From Manihot esculenta (lineage: Eukaryota > Streptophyta > Magnoliopsida > Malpighiales > Euphorbiaceae): 64,000 nt of DNA. The stretch covers positions 7,035,290-7,099,289 of the forward strand of contig NC_035161.2 in assembly GCF_001659605.2 (NCBI RefSeq), given 5' to 3'. Made by a program: the position numbers and the translations under genes. This document shows positions 49,885 to 62,800 of the stretch, piece after piece. Within the stretch, counting starts at the first letter, position 1, and every line of letters starts with the position of its first letter. The notes below the pieces were generated by a model. It was not told where the DNA came from, searched no databases, and was given only the letters and a program-made list of their open reading frames with translations.

Positions 49885-52732
49885 AGTTTAAGTTGATCGT
49901 TGATTGATGCTTCTGCCCACAGAAGCAGAATAGGTAATTTTGTACAACATATGTATCAGAAATTGTCTATCTGTTCTACATTTATTTCTTGGTTCAAGCA
50001 TTACAATTTAATGACTGTATTTTGTGAGGAAAGAAGATAAAGAGATAGAAGCCCTGATACTCTGTTTTATATGTATCTATCAATTAATCTCAGAAGATTC
50101 TAAATTTCAGTGTTTTTCTTTTTCTTTGTAAGAAGAAATCTACAAACTTTTCTGGATTTCAAATAAAGGGCGAAAAGCAAAAAGTTAAAATATAATTTTT
50201 TATTTTTTATTTTTTTGCGTTAAAATTAGAAATTTTAATTAATGTATTTATACTAATCACTTAAATTTATTTATATTATATCATTAATTTCAACATTAAA
50301 TTTAATAAAAATAATGTCACGATTTTAATGAGCATTTTAAATTAATATTTTAATTAATTTTTTAAAAAATAGTAAAAAAAATCTTCTATTTTTTGTATTA
50401 AAATTTAAAATTTTAATTAATATATTTTATATTAATCACTTAAAATTGTTAATTTGAACATTAAGTTTAATAAAAATAACACGTCATGATCTGAGCGCCT
50501 TAAATTAATATTTCAAAGATGAAAGCCGAAAGAACAATAATGCACTCCTCACTCCAGGAACTGCACTAATGATCACGAGCTACAAACAGAGAAAGAAGAC
50601 CATAAGACGCATGATGCAACGCCAGGCAGCAGAAAGTGTCCCATGCACATGACACGTGGCTGATTAACGGCAGTGAAAGACTTTTGGTTTTCTTGGAATT
50701 GAAGTGGGGCCATAGACGCTCTGATTGGACCCCTCTCTTAGTTTTCTTGATTCCGTTTGCTTACGTCGTTAACACGTTTCGCCACTGGATGGCCATACTG
50801 TCCTTTCAATTCTATCCGGCTCGAAACTCTAGCTGGCTTGGACTTCGAGCCGCCGCCACTGTTTAATTTCTCAATATTTGGTGGCTTAAAAAAAATTTGA
50901 AAACAAATAACATACAAATAAGTGAAAATTAATTAAACACTTATCATTAAGAAAAAAAATATAAAATTATTGTAAAATTATATAATATTTAAATTTTTTT
51001 AATTAAAATGAAGTACATACTTTTATTTTAAATAAAATTTTCAAATATTAATTAAAATAAATTTTTGTAAAATCATTAATTCTAAACATATAATTAATGA
51101 TAAATTTAATAGGTTTAACTTACAAATTATGAAAAATATTATAAAGAAAACTTACAGATTATCCTAAATTACAATAAAAATTGTAAAAGTAGATTAGTTT
51201 TAAAAATAAAAAAGGAAAACAAAAATTGCTGAAATATAATTTTTTTAAAAAAAATTACAAATTATACATGTATATCATAATATTAATAAATACTGATAAT
51301 TTTTAATATTATTAAAAAACATTAATGTTGATAAATAAAATATAATTATTAATTAAAAATATAAAAATTTATAATATTTTTATTTTAAATTTTAATTTAT
51401 ATTAAATTAATAATTTAATTTTTTATTAATATTTTTAATAATATTTAAAAATTACTGCTATTTATTATCTATATAATACTAAAAATACTATTTTAATATA
51501 AATTCAATCATATATTCTAAAACAAAAAATTAATAAAATTATAAAATAGATTTTTCCTATATTTTATATATTCTGAATCAAATGGAACTAATATTATTAT
51601 ATGTGAAAAAAAAAAATCTTTGAGTTTTAAGAATAAAATATTGTGGGAATTAAATTTTTATTTTTCTTATAATATTTAATTACTACTTTAAAGGTTAAAT
51701 GTAGCTAAACTTATAATATTTTCATATTATGGTTCCGTTTAGAGTTGAAGTTAAAAGATTAAAAATATGTTTTAGAACAATATCATTTTTCACATGAAGT
51801 TAATAAAAATTATTTAATAATCTTAAAATATGTTAATTTAATTTTATATTATTTCTAGCAAGTATAGATTAATTTTTTTTTTCAATAATAATATTAAATA
51901 ATTATATATATTAATTAAAAATTAAACTATCCATCTCACTAATTTCGAAATTTATTGTTAAATTATTTATGATTTATTAACAAATATTTAAGTTTTTTTT
52001 TTCTTCTTTACTTCCTATCATCATTGCTTATTTCCTTTACCTTTTTTTGTGGTCAGATTTTTCAAATGGGGGGCCAAACCAATTCAATATTGTTTTCTTG
52101 ATTTGGTGTTTGATGACCCAAAAAGCAAAAATGATTTTTTGATGGATCACAATTTTATTTCCTTTATTTTTTTTTCCTTTATCTTAAAAAGCAAGTTTCA
52201 ACAATTTTCTTTGGGGGTTGATGTCTCTTTTTGAGTTTTGTCAAAATTAAACTATTTATTTTAATTTTTAAAATTCAACTAAAATGTTAATATAGTTAAT
52301 TTATTTTAATTTTTAATTAGGTGGATTAAATATTACGAATAATTAAAATCACAAAAATTAAGTAAATAAAAATATAAGAACTAAATTATATATATTAAAA
52401 CTAAAATAAGCTATTAACATTTGGTTTGAAAATAATATATTAGAGAGTTTGATAAAATAATGGGTTTAATAGTAATTTATTTATATATTATATCTTATAA
52501 ATTCCTATTTTATAAAATTAAATATAAATTAAATTAAATTTTGTTAAAATAATTAAATTTTAAAAATATGCCAAAATTTATATATATGCATGTGTATCGA
52601 CTTTCTATAAATCAACGGTTTAATGTCCATATTTTTAACTTTCGATACAAGTTTCCCTCTGTAATCCTTTTGTAACTCGATGATTTCGCCTTTTCCTCTT
52701 TCTTAAACCTAACTTCTTATTTCCCTTTCCCT
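49885..52732. other. Spacer downstream of the exonuclease gene
   Basis: The first 200 bp are probably the 3' UTR. From 50520 to 50870 there is an island of higher G+C with a CACGTG G-box at 50653-50658, but its ORF starts at GTG and matches nothing I know. The remainder to 52700 is very AT-rich without features. Confidence 0.4.
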
Positions 52733-53863
52733 ATGGAAGACGATCTGCGTCAATTAACTATCGATGAAGAAGAAAATGTTGCTGTCCCTGTTAAGAGATT
52801 CAGAGATATTTTGATCGTCACTTATGATTTCTGTATGGTGGGGATGTTTCTTACATACAATCCAATCAATTTTCAGAATATGCAGGCCTCTTTGACAGAT
52901 TTATGACATCTTTTAGAGGGGATGCTGTTGTCCTTGATAAGCTTCATGAGGAGATTGCAGTCGAAATAAATGATGATGCTAAAAAAAGGCTAAGAAACAC
53001 TAAACATAACGTTGTTATAGGTTTTCCTTCCTCTCAATAGGTTGTCTTTAACAACACCCCTACGAATGTTAATTTGACAGGCAATAGTGAAGCGGCTCAT
53101 CCCGTCAAAGGTCGGGATAGCCGAAAGCAATGATCGTCCTGTGTTGGAACTGTCCAGGACTCGGCAATCCTCGGACAGTTAATGCATTGAAGGATTTGAT
53201 TACTAGTTACAAGCCGGACATTTTATTTTTGATGGAAACAAAAGCTCTTAGTTATCGTATGGAATTTTTTGGTAGTTTTTTACATTTTGATGGTTGCTTC
53301 TCAGTCAATAGACAAGAATTGAGAGAAGGCCTTTCGTTAATGTGGAAGAGTCATGTGTCTGTTTCTGTGGTTGGCTTTTCTTCAAATTTTATTGACTCGG
53401 TTGTTTCAGAAGGTAATGTTCAATGGAGGTTTACTAGTTATTATGGGTTTTCAGAATCGCAACGACGACGTCAGTCTTGGAACCTTATTTGAGCTTTATC
53501 TCGTAGAAGCTATCTTCCATGGCTTTATTCTGGAGACTTTAATGATTTAAGCTCGAGAGATAAGAAAGAATGATGAGCATTTTTGCCAAATTATCTTATG
53601 CAGGATTTTAGACAGGCACTTGAGGAGCATCTTTGTCAAATTATCTTATGCAGGGGTTTGATTTTAAATAATTGTAAATCTTTTTTAGACTCTAGAACTA
53701 ATATTTCTGTTAGATGGGTTCGTCGTAATGCTACTCTAGCTGCTCACACTTTGGCTAGAGAATCTGTTAGGCATAATCGTCTCTCTGTTTGGAATGATAT
53801 CCTTCTTTATTTAATAGAATTTCATTAATACAATTAGTAACTTTGCTTTCAAAAAAAAAAAGT
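52733..53863 (+). mobile_element. Internally deleted LINE (L1-type) remnant with poly(A) tail
   Basis: The left part (ATG at 52733) encodes MEDDLRQLTIDEEENVAVPV, typical of the ORF1 start of plant LINEs. At 53130 an ATG begins an endonuclease-like frame: MIVLCWNCPGLGNPRTVNAL, then KPDILFLMETKA, to an in-frame stop at 53490, with a following GDFNDL-type motif. At about 53580 the sequence jumps to a C-terminal RNase H-like tail (VRWVRRNATLAAHTLARESV). The reverse transcriptase between them is missing. It ends in an A-rich run at 53852-53862. Not functional. Confidence 0.75.
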
Positions 53864-54426
53864 CCATATTTTAGAATTCATCAACATTGGAGATCTACTC
53901 ATCTTGCTTGGAGTTCTCTCGAGAGGGAGTATTAGGCTTAACTGCGATGATGCATGGAAAGATCAATTTTCACCAGCTGTTATTGTTATAGTTGCTTTTA
54001 ATGGTGCAGGGATAATTATACAGTGTATTGCTATGAGTATTTGGTGTTCATCTACTACAGTAGAAGAAGTACAGGCTATGTTAATAATAGTTAAATTGGC
54101 TTATGCAACAAGCTTTATATCAATTGAGGGTGTAACAGATTTTACAGTTGTATATGATACTTTGCGTTGTTCAAGGTCTGATTTACTATGAGGTATTACG
54201 ACCATAATAATAGCAATTTTAAAAGTCTCCTCTCGTCTCTTTCAAGTATCTTTCAACCATCCCACGTCAATTTAATACTTTTGCAGATGTAGTCGCTAAA
54301 TTTTATCTTGGAAGATTAGTGGAAGGGAAAACTGTTGTTGCTGTTTCTATGGGAGTGCAAAGGTTAAGCAACATCCTCCATCTTCCAGCATTGCTCACTT
54401 CGGTAATTCCTTTACTTGTTTAACTA
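53864..54426 (+). pseudogene. Second LINE-type RNase H fragment
   Basis: Frame 53904-54191 encodes an RNase H fold: IRLNCDDAWK with the first acid, VEEVQAM, then VVYDTLRCSRSDLL. After a frame break the terminal part reads through PRQFNTFADVVAKFYLGRLV. It is a separate piece from the LINE to its left, because the RNase H region is represented twice. Stops and shifts make it a pseudogene. Confidence 0.65.
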
Positions 54427-57365
54427 AGTCTTCACCTGTTTGTCTATGGATCCTAGATGGTGCTCCTTGATCATATCTCTAGTAATTACAATCTTTTCTC
54501 TACTTTTGTTTCACCTTCTACACCATCTAAAGTCACCTTAGCTAATGGTTCACAAACTCAAGTTAAAGGAATAGAAAACATACAACTTCTTCCTTTTATT
54601 TCCTTAAATACTGTCTTGTTCACTCTTGAATGTCCATATAATTTAATCTCCATTAGCAAATTGACCAAAAATCTTAATTGTTCAGTAATCTTTATTGCTG
54701 ATTTTGTTGTGGTGCAGGACCGGAGTACTGGGAAAATGATTGAAATAGGATCTGAGTCACAAGGATTATACCACCTCTCCACCTCTCCAGTTGCTTTTGT
54801 TTCTACCACGTCCGCTGAGCTTATTCATAATTGTTTGGGACATCCTAATCTTCTCAAATTGCAGAAAATCATCCCCGGTCTTTCTTCTTTGTCTTCTTTA
54901 GCATGTGAGTCATGTCAGTTTGGAAAACAAACTCAGGCTTCATTTTCCAAGCGAGTCAATAACGGGACTACTTTGATGTTTGACATTGTTCATTCAGACA
55001 TATGGGGTCTAAGTCGTGTCAGTATAACTTTGGGATTTCAGTATTTTGTTACTTTTATTGATGATTATTCTTGTTGCACTTGGTTGTTTTTAATGAAGAA
55101 TCGCTTTGAGTTATTCTTCATTTTTCAAAAATTTTGTGCTGAAATACATAATAAATTTAGTGTTCGCATTAAGATTTTGCGTAGTGATAATGCACGAGAA
55201 TATATTTCCTCCTCTTTTTCTCATTTCTTGTCTATTCAGAGTATTACTCACCAAACTTTTTGTGCCCATACTCCTCAACAAAATGGTGTTGCCGAGTGCA
55301 AAAATTGATATTTGATTGAAACTGCCTACACATTACTCATACATCATAATGTTCCGCTGCGTTTTTGGGGCGAGGCAATCCTTACTGTCTTCTACTTGAT
55401 CAACCGTATGCCTTCCTCTGTTTTGCAGCATCATAGTCTTCATTTAGTTCTCTTTCCTAACCAGACCTCCAACCAGTTATCTCTGCGAGTTTTTGGATGT
55501 ATATATTTTGTTCATGATCATACCCCTGGTAAAGACAAACTCTAGCCCAAATCAGTTAAATGTGTCTTTCTCTGCTATTCTCGGCTTCAAAAGGGTTACA
55601 AGTATTATGATCCCACTACTAATAGATATTTTGTCTCTGCAGATGTCATCTTTTTTAAAACCTCCCCCTTACTTTTCTTCTAGTTCAATGCACAAAACTT
55701 TTATTCCTAAAGCTTTGCATGTACCTGGCCTCATGTCAGTCCATCTCCCACTCTTACACCACCCCTTCAAGTCTACACACGTCGGTCCCACCCATCTGCT
55801 ACTAACAATGATACTTCTCTCCCCGATGCAGGTACTTCTAATGACTCACCTCTAGTTCCATCATCACCTGCTTCGATCATGCCTTCAGTAGCAACAACTA
55901 CTCCTCCTCTTGCTTTCTGAAAAGGTATTTGCTCTTCTCGAAATCCTCATCCCATTTATAATTTTGTGAGTTACTATCGTTTGTCTCCTTCTTATTATAC
56001 TTTTGTTTCTACCATGTCTACTGTTTCTATACCCAAGACAGTTAGAGAAGCATTGGATCATCCTAGTAGGTGTAATACAATGGTTTAGGAGATGACTACT
56101 CTTCATAATAATGAACCTTGGGAACTGGTCTCTCTACCATCTGGAAAGTCTACTGTTGGTTGTTGATGGGTTTACATAGTTGAAGTTGGACCTGATAGCA
56201 AAATTGATCGCCTTAAAGCTTGCCTTGTAGCTAAAGGCTACACACAGATTTTTGGGCTTGATTACAGTGATACTTTCTCTCCAGTAGCCAAAATAGCTTT
56301 TGTTCACCTCCTTATCTCACTGGCTGCAATTAATCGCTGGACCCTTCATCAACTGGATATTAAAAATGTGTTTCTTCATGGAGAACTTGCGGAAGAAGTC
56401 TATATGGAGCAACCTCCGAAGTTTGTTGCTCAGGGGGAGTCAGGCTTAGTATGTCGTCTTCGACGCTCATTGTATGGTCTAAAACAGTCTTCAAGAGCAT
56501 GGTTTAGATGATTCAACACTGTAGTTCAATAGTTTGAAATGTCTCAAAGTGATTATGATCATTCCGTATTTTTTTAACATAATGCGATAGATGCATCTAC
56601 TTGGTGGTCTATGTTGATGATGTTGTTATTACTGAAAATGATCATGATGGAATCTCTCAGCTTAAGCAACATTTGTTCAGTCATTTCCAAACTAAAGACC
56701 TTGGAAAACTGAAGTATTTCTTGGGCATTGAAGTGGCACAGTCTAAAACAGGTATCGCAATTTCTCAACGAAAATATGCTTTGGACATATTGGAAGAAAC
56801 ATGCATGTTAGATTGTAGACATGTGGACACTCCTATGGATCCAAATATCAAATTAGTTCCTGAACAGGGGGAGCCACTTAAAGATCCTACTAGATATAGA
56901 AGATTAGTCGGCAAGCTCAATTATCTCACTATCACTCGACCAGATATTTCCTTTGTTGTAAGTATAGTTAGTCAATTTCTTCAAACTCTATACAGTAGTC
57001 ACTGGAATGCAGTCATTCGCATTTTTAGATATGTCAAAGGAGCTCCAGGACAAGGACTACTCTATGAGGACAAGGGTCACTCATAAATTGTTGGCTATTC
57101 TGATGTAGATTGGGCATGTTTCCCTTCAGATAGACGATCTACTTCAGGATATTGTATTATGATTGGAGGGAATATTATATCCTGAAAAAGTAAAAAACAA
57201 AATGTGATTGCAAGATCAAGTGCAGAAGCAGAATATCGAGCTATGGCTTTGCAACATGCGAAATCATTTGGTTGAAGCAACTCTTTCAGGAATTGAAATA
57301 TAGCGATACTGGTCAAATGAAGTTGATATGTCATAATCAAGCTGCCCTCCATATTACATCAAATC
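54427..57365 (+). mobile_element. Ty1/copia pol remnant, truncated at both ends and interrupted
   Basis: Domains run in copia order. A protease remnant lies at the left, with its active-site motif broken by a shift near 54455. The GAG-pre-integrase region has NCLGHPNLLKLQKIIPG and CESCQFGKQT (about 54820-54940). The integrase core spans roughly 54960-55540 (FDIVHSDIWG, FIDDYS, HTPQQNG). RT covers 56170-57090 with [31 protein letters not shown] and YVDDVV. RNase H begins near 57095 (GYSDVDWACFPSDRRSTSGY) and stops abruptly at 57365 in its CHNQAALHITSN segment. There are many stops and shifts (for example at 55306, 55543 and 57084). Gag and LTRs are absent. The right break is the insertion point of the gypsy LTR. 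Confidence 0.9.
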
Positions 57366-57541
57366 TGTAATACCCGGCTAGACTCCGGTATCGGAATTCC
57401 TACCGTCCGGTGGAATTTCGGATGTCGGAGACCTCTAGAAGGGTAAAACCATGTTTTCATGAAATGTTTTAATGTTTTTAATGATTTTAAGTAAAGAGGA
57501 AATGAGTTTTTGAATGAAAACACCCTTGGAGGAAACTCAGG

Positions 57542-58445
57542 TTCGGCCGCCGAAACTCAAAGTTCGGCCGCCGAACATGCATGCACTTCGGGAGTGCTTT
57601 AGGCCCCCGAAGGCATAAGTGAGGAAAGTCCAGGTTCGGCCGCCAAACCTCAAGTTCGGCCACCGAACATGGCATGCATGCGGAGGCACTTTCGGCCCCC
57701 GAACGTGGCCTGGCCAGCCACTATAAAAGGGTCCCTTAGCCGAAAACGGGCGAGTTTTCCCCATTTTCGGCCAAGGTGAGTCCTTCCGCCATTCCTCACC
57801 ATCCTTGAGTTCTTTCCTTTAAATCTTTCAAGATTTTCACAAGCTTTTACATTGTTTTGAAGATTTTCGAGTTTTAAAGCAAGTTTTGGAGCTTTGAGGT
57901 TCAAGAACTCAAAATCTCCCACCTCCGAGTTTAGAACGTCTCTCTCTCTCGATCTTCAAGAGGTAAGAACCGATCTTAAGCTCATTTTATGTTTAAAGTA
58001 AGTTTTATGCAAGATCTATGGGGTAGAATGCATGTTTAGCTCATAGTTAGGTTTTTGAGTTAATGTTATGTTTTGAGCAATGTAGGTTGGATTGTGTTGT
58101 TGTTGTGTGTTGTAGTTGGGGTTTAAGTTAGTTTGAAGCCCCTAGGAACCATTGTATGTATATTTGCATGATTTGAATGAGTTATATGCATGTTGGAAGA
58201 GTTGGGAGGCAAATGTGCATAAAGGAGCCAAGTTTCTGCCCTTTGGCAGAAACCAGGTTCGGCAGCCGAATGCACTTTCGGCCGCCGAACATGGCTGGGG
58301 AGGCAGGCCTATCGGCTGCCGAAGTTGCCCTCGAAAAGAGACTTTCGTCTCTGTCTGGGACTTTCGGCCGCCGAAGGTGCCGCCGAACCTGCCTGGGTTT
58401 CGGCTCTAGAGGGACTTTCGGCCGCCGAAGGTGCCGCCGAACCTG
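57542..58445 (+). repeat. Repeated near-palindrome TTCGGC-C-GCCGAA in the LTR
   Basis: Exact copies of TTCGGCCGCCGAA start at 57542, 57563, 58277, 58363 and 58417. Variants lie near 57634, 57655, 57690, 58258 and 58312. Each has 6-nt arms around one base. Two 54-bp-spaced copies (58363, 58417) share a longer tail GGTGCCGCCGAACCTGCC. Confidence 0.9.
57722..57728 (+). promoter_or_regulatory. TATA box of the gypsy LTR
   Basis: CTATAAAAGG sits between the GCC-rich inverted repeats and a GTCCC-containing leader. It is the best core-promoter candidate for the element, with transcription expected to start about 30 bp downstream. Confidence 0.65.
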
Positions 58446-58845
58446 CCCTGTTTTGCCTTCCTTTGCATGTTTTTGCATGATGGTTTTGAGGTGTTTTAGG
58501 GGGTTTTTGGGGAGTAGTTTAGAGTTATGTTCATGTATGTTTGGTCCCTCATTTGAGTCCACCTGTGTAGGTTCGGACCCGAGGAACCGAGGACCCCAGC
58601 AGTGAGTCAGTCACTTCAGAGTCAGTAGAGCTTCAGCCAGAGGTGAGTGGAATAACTCTTTATGCTTTTAAATAAATAAATCAGTTTTAGCATGATTCAC
58701 GCATCATGAATGCCATGAAATATACTAGGGTGTTTGCATTAGACTCACGAATATGTTGCATTGCATAATATGTTTGATGATGTGGATGAATGTTGAATGA
58801 TCCTTTAGTCCCCCTATGCTATGATGATGATGATACGGTACGGAA

Positions 58846-58990
58846 GACCAGTGAGGCCCATTCTACGCCCCTGGCACTATGTAAGAGAAAGACCAGTGAA
58901 GCCCATTCTACACCCCTGGCACAGTTGGACCATGTTATGTTATGTTATGTAAGAGAAAGACCAGTGAGGCCCATTCTACACCCCTGGCAC
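58846..58990 (+). repeat. Three copies of a 32-bp block in the LTR
   Basis: GACCAGTGAGGCCCATTCTA followed by CRCCCCTGGCAC occurs at 58846-58877, 58891-58922 and 58959-58990. Linkers contain TGTAAGAGAAA and a TATGT run. Confidence 0.9.
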
Positions 58991-59618
58991 AGTTGGTCCA
59001 TGTAGGGGACTATTGGTGACAAATTCATCCTTGATGTGATTAGCTGTGATGTGATGCATTTCATGTTATCATATGTTTTAAATGTTTTACTATTCTGCTC
59101 ACTGGGCTCTTGTAGCTCACCCCTCTCCCTTAACCCCCAGGCTTGCAGGTACAGGGTAGACCAGGAGGTCAGCAAGAGTAAAGAAGTCCTTGTTTTGTAA
59201 TAGATAGAAAGTGGACATGACAAATTATGTAATGATTTAATGTTATGTTTAGCCATGTTATGTAATGATGATATTAAGGTTTAGAAGTGTGCTTGACCAT
59301 AGTCTGTTGTAATCCCTTTTGTTATATACATGATCTTGATGTCTATTGATGTTTATGTTTTACCAACTCAACTTCTGATGTATCGCCCATTAGGGCAAAT
59401 GATGAGATCCCATTGAGGGATTAATGTTTAAGTTATGCTATGTTTAGTGCATGCACAGGTTGAGTTTGGTGTATGATGAAAAGAAAATTTTTAATTTTTA
59501 TGTATGATTGTTGATCATGTATGGGATTGAACAGGTTTATAGGTTACATGTCCCGGCGGCCTTAAGTCGATCTGGATCCTAGCGCCGGTAGCGGTCCGAT
59601 TTTCGGGTCGTTACAGAA

Positions 59619-59632
59619 TGGTATCAGAGCCC
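59619..59632 (+). other. Primer-binding site, initiator Met-tRNA type
   Basis: TGGTATCAGAGCCC starts three bases after the LTR end. It is the usual plant LTR-element primer site complementary to the 3' end of initiator methionine tRNA. Confidence 0.9.
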
Positions 59633-59885
59633 TAGGTTCATATGGTCGGACCTAGAGTGTCGGGCTCATAGATGTTATAGAAGGTCAAGCACAATAGGAA
59701 GATCATGTCCACTAGGATAGGATGTGGAGTCCTGTCTTGTTGATGATGTGAAATGCCATGATAATATGCATGTGCATTAATGATATGCTATGCTATGTGA
59801 TGTATGTGATGAGGGTTCATGTGTGCCCACATGAACCATATGATGCTAATGTTTGCTCGATGTGTGCTGCCTTTCAGAAAACAGG

Positions 59886-62800
59886 ATGAGAGGAACTCGT
59901 CGATCTGCACGATTGACTGGAGTGCCACCTGAGGATGAGGGCATGAGCGCCCGTCCTCCTACATTGCCTAGGGCAATGTCCAGTAGGTCTAACAGAGAAA
60001 GAGCAGTAAGAGACCCTAGAAGGTCTTTGGATATGGGTAGGAGCAGATCAGTCAGAGGAACAGTTCAGGGAGGAATGTCAGAAGACATGGGGGATGATAT
60101 GGATGTAGAGCAGAGGAGGGATGGCAGTTTGGGTGTTAGTATGTCAGAAGAGGGAATGGGAGAGTCCCAAGGAGGCACTCAGGCCTCGGGATTTATTCAG
60201 CCACCCCACCACCCACACTTCCCACAAAATCCCGGGTATTCGATGGGAGGTACATCGGATTACCCTAGCTTCACCCCTTATCCCACACAGATGTCGTACC
60301 CACCCTACTACCCACCATATTCACAATACCCAATGTATCCACCCCCACCTTACTATCCAAACCCTACCTCAGAAAATGTTGCCCCACCTCCACCACCCAC
60401 AGAACCAGCAGCCCCAGTTACTCAACCTCCTAGACCTAGCTCAGCCAGTGGGAGCAAGGTCAAGATGACTGACTATATGAAGTTGGGTGCTCCCCAGTAT
60501 GAAAAAGGGGATGACCCGTTTGTGTACCTCGAGAGGGTGAAGGTGATCACAGATGAGATTGGGGCAGATGACAGTAGAGCCATTCAGATGGCTGGGTTCA
60601 CGCTTAAGTGTAAGAAGGCACGAGAGTGGTTCAAGAATTATGTGAACCCCAGAGTAGACAGCATGTCTTGGGAGGAGTTTGCAAACGAGTTTGCAGGATG
60701 GGCTTTCCCAGATAGTTCAAGGGAGATGAAGATGATAGAGTTTGAGCAGTTGAGGCAAACCGATGAGATGAGTGTAGAAGAGTTCACAGACAGATTCTTG
60801 GAGTTGTTGCCATTTGCAGGGCAAAACCTTGACACGGATCAGAAGAAGTCAATGAGGTATATCATGAAACTCCACTCCAGATATTCCTCCTTGATCCAGT
60901 CAGCAGATAGGGAGAGCTTCCATGCCATAGTGGATATGGCCTGGAAAATGGAGGCCAGTGCCATTGTTCAGGGAACAGTTAAACAGTCAGTGGCACAGCC
61001 TTCTGGAACTAAGACCCCAGGCTCTTCTTCTTTTAGTGCAGCAGCTTCAGGCAGCAAGAGGTGGAGCAGTACCACCAAGAAGCCAAAGAAGAACAAGTTT
61101 TGGAACAAGGTTAAGTCCAGTCTGGGACTAGGGAGTGGCTCAAGCTCTGGTGCTGATAATGCAGTATGTGCAAAGTGTGGTAGGCTACACAGGGGAGTTT
61201 GTCGGGCTGGGACAGCAGCCTGCTTCAGATGCGGGCAAGAGGGACACATGGCTCGGGAGTGTCCTAGGGCAGCTTTTAGAGTACAGTCTCAGCAGACAGC
61301 TTCTGGTAGTGTGGCTCAGCCAGCAGCTGCAGCCATGACTCAGGCCAGTGGCAGAGGCAGAGGGAGAGGGGCAGCCTCTTCTTCAGCGGGTTTCAGAGGT
61401 GAAGGTCCATCAGCTCCAGCACGGATCTTCACGATGACTCAACAGGAGGCAGATGCATCTAACACCGTGGTGGCAGGTAATTTAGTCATTGGTTGTTCAG
61501 ATGTGTATGCCTTGATGGACCCTGGTGCATCTCATTCTTTTATTGCTCCGAGAGCCGTACAGAGGTTGGGGTTGATGATCTCTGAGTTAGAGTGTCCTCT
61601 CTGGGTCAGTGGACCCAAGTGTGACCCATCAGTGGCAGAGTCAGTCTGCTAGTGCAGTCCAATCTTTGTTGAGGGAAGATGCCTTTCCGCCGACCTTGTG
61701 GTTCTAGATTTGACAGATTTTGACGTCATTCTAGGGATGGACTGGTTATCTACCCATGGTGCTACCTTGGACTGCAGGGACAAGGTAGTCAGGTTCAGAG
61801 GTCAGGATGGGTCAGAGGTTGTCTTCAGGGGAGACAGGAGGGGTACACCTAGAGGTCTGATATCAGCTCTTCAGGCTCGTAGGTTGCTTAGGAAGGGATG
61901 TCAGGGGTATTTGGCTCATGTGAGAGAGCTTAGCAGTCAGGTTAGAGAGCCCGCCTCGGTGCCAGTGGTTAGAGAGTTTCTAGACGTTTTTCCAGACGAG
62001 CTACCAGGTTTACCACCTGCTAGGGAGATAGAGTTCGAGATAGAATTGATGCCTGGAACCCGACCGATCTCTATCCCTCCCTACAGGATGGCGCCAGCAG
62101 AATTGAAAGAGTTGAAGGAACAATTGCAAGAGTTGGTAGAAAAGGGCTTCATCTGACCGAGCACTTCACCTTGGGGTGCACCAGTTTTGTTCGTGAGAAA
62201 GAAGGATGGATCCCTTAGACTTTGTATCGACTACAGACAGTTGAACAAAGTCACTACCAAGAACAAGTACCCTCTGCCAAGGATCGACGATCTATTTGAC
62301 CAGCTAGCCGGAGCAGGTTGTTTCTCCAAAATAGATCTGAGATCGGGGTATCATCAGTTAAGGATAAGGGAGGAGGATGTGCCGAAGACAGCTTTCAGGA
62401 CTAGATATGGGCATTTTGAGTTCCTTGTAATGCCGTTCGAGTTGACCAACGCCCCTGTAGCATTCATGGATCTCATGAACAGAGTGTTTAGCCAATACCT
62501 GGATCACTTTGTTATTGTCTTCATAGATGATATCTTAGTGTATTCCAGGAATGCAGAGGAGCATGCCCATCATCTGAGGTTGGTTCTGCAGACCTTGAGG
62601 GAACATGGCCTGTATGCCAAGTTCTCCAAGTGTGAGTTCTGGCTGAGGAGCATTTCATTCTTGGGGCATGTAGTGTCAGAAAATGGAATAGAAGTGGACC
62701 CCAAGAAGATAGAAGCAGTGGCTAACTGGCCCAGACCCACTTCAGTGACAGAGATCAGGAGCTTTTTGGGTTTGGCAGGTTACTACAGGAGGTTCGTTCA

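Larger units (their letters stand above)
57366..59615 (+). mobile_element. 5' LTR of a Ty3/gypsy retrotransposon (2250 bp)
   Basis: It begins TGTAATACCCGG and ends GGGTCGTTACA, giving TGTAA..TTACA terminal inverted repeats. It is followed after three bases by a primer-binding site. The left flank AAATC (57361-57365) is the expected half of a 5-bp target duplication. The long LTR fits the Tekay/Del-type chromovirus lineage, as does the gag. A promoter, GCC-rich inverted repeats and a triplicated block lie within it. The ORFs inside are incidental. Confidence 0.9.

Noticed and set aside
50636..50866. ORF in a GC-richer island with a G-box nearby
   Set aside because: It starts at GTG, not ATG, and the peptide has no recognisable family or transcript evidence.
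52049..52234. Short ORF in AT-rich spacer
   Set aside because: It starts at GTG and is a low-complexity Phe-rich peptide; chance ORF.
58152..58605. Overlapping ORFs on both strands in the gypsy LTR
   Set aside because: They arise from the GC-rich inverted repeats inside the LTR and match no protein family.
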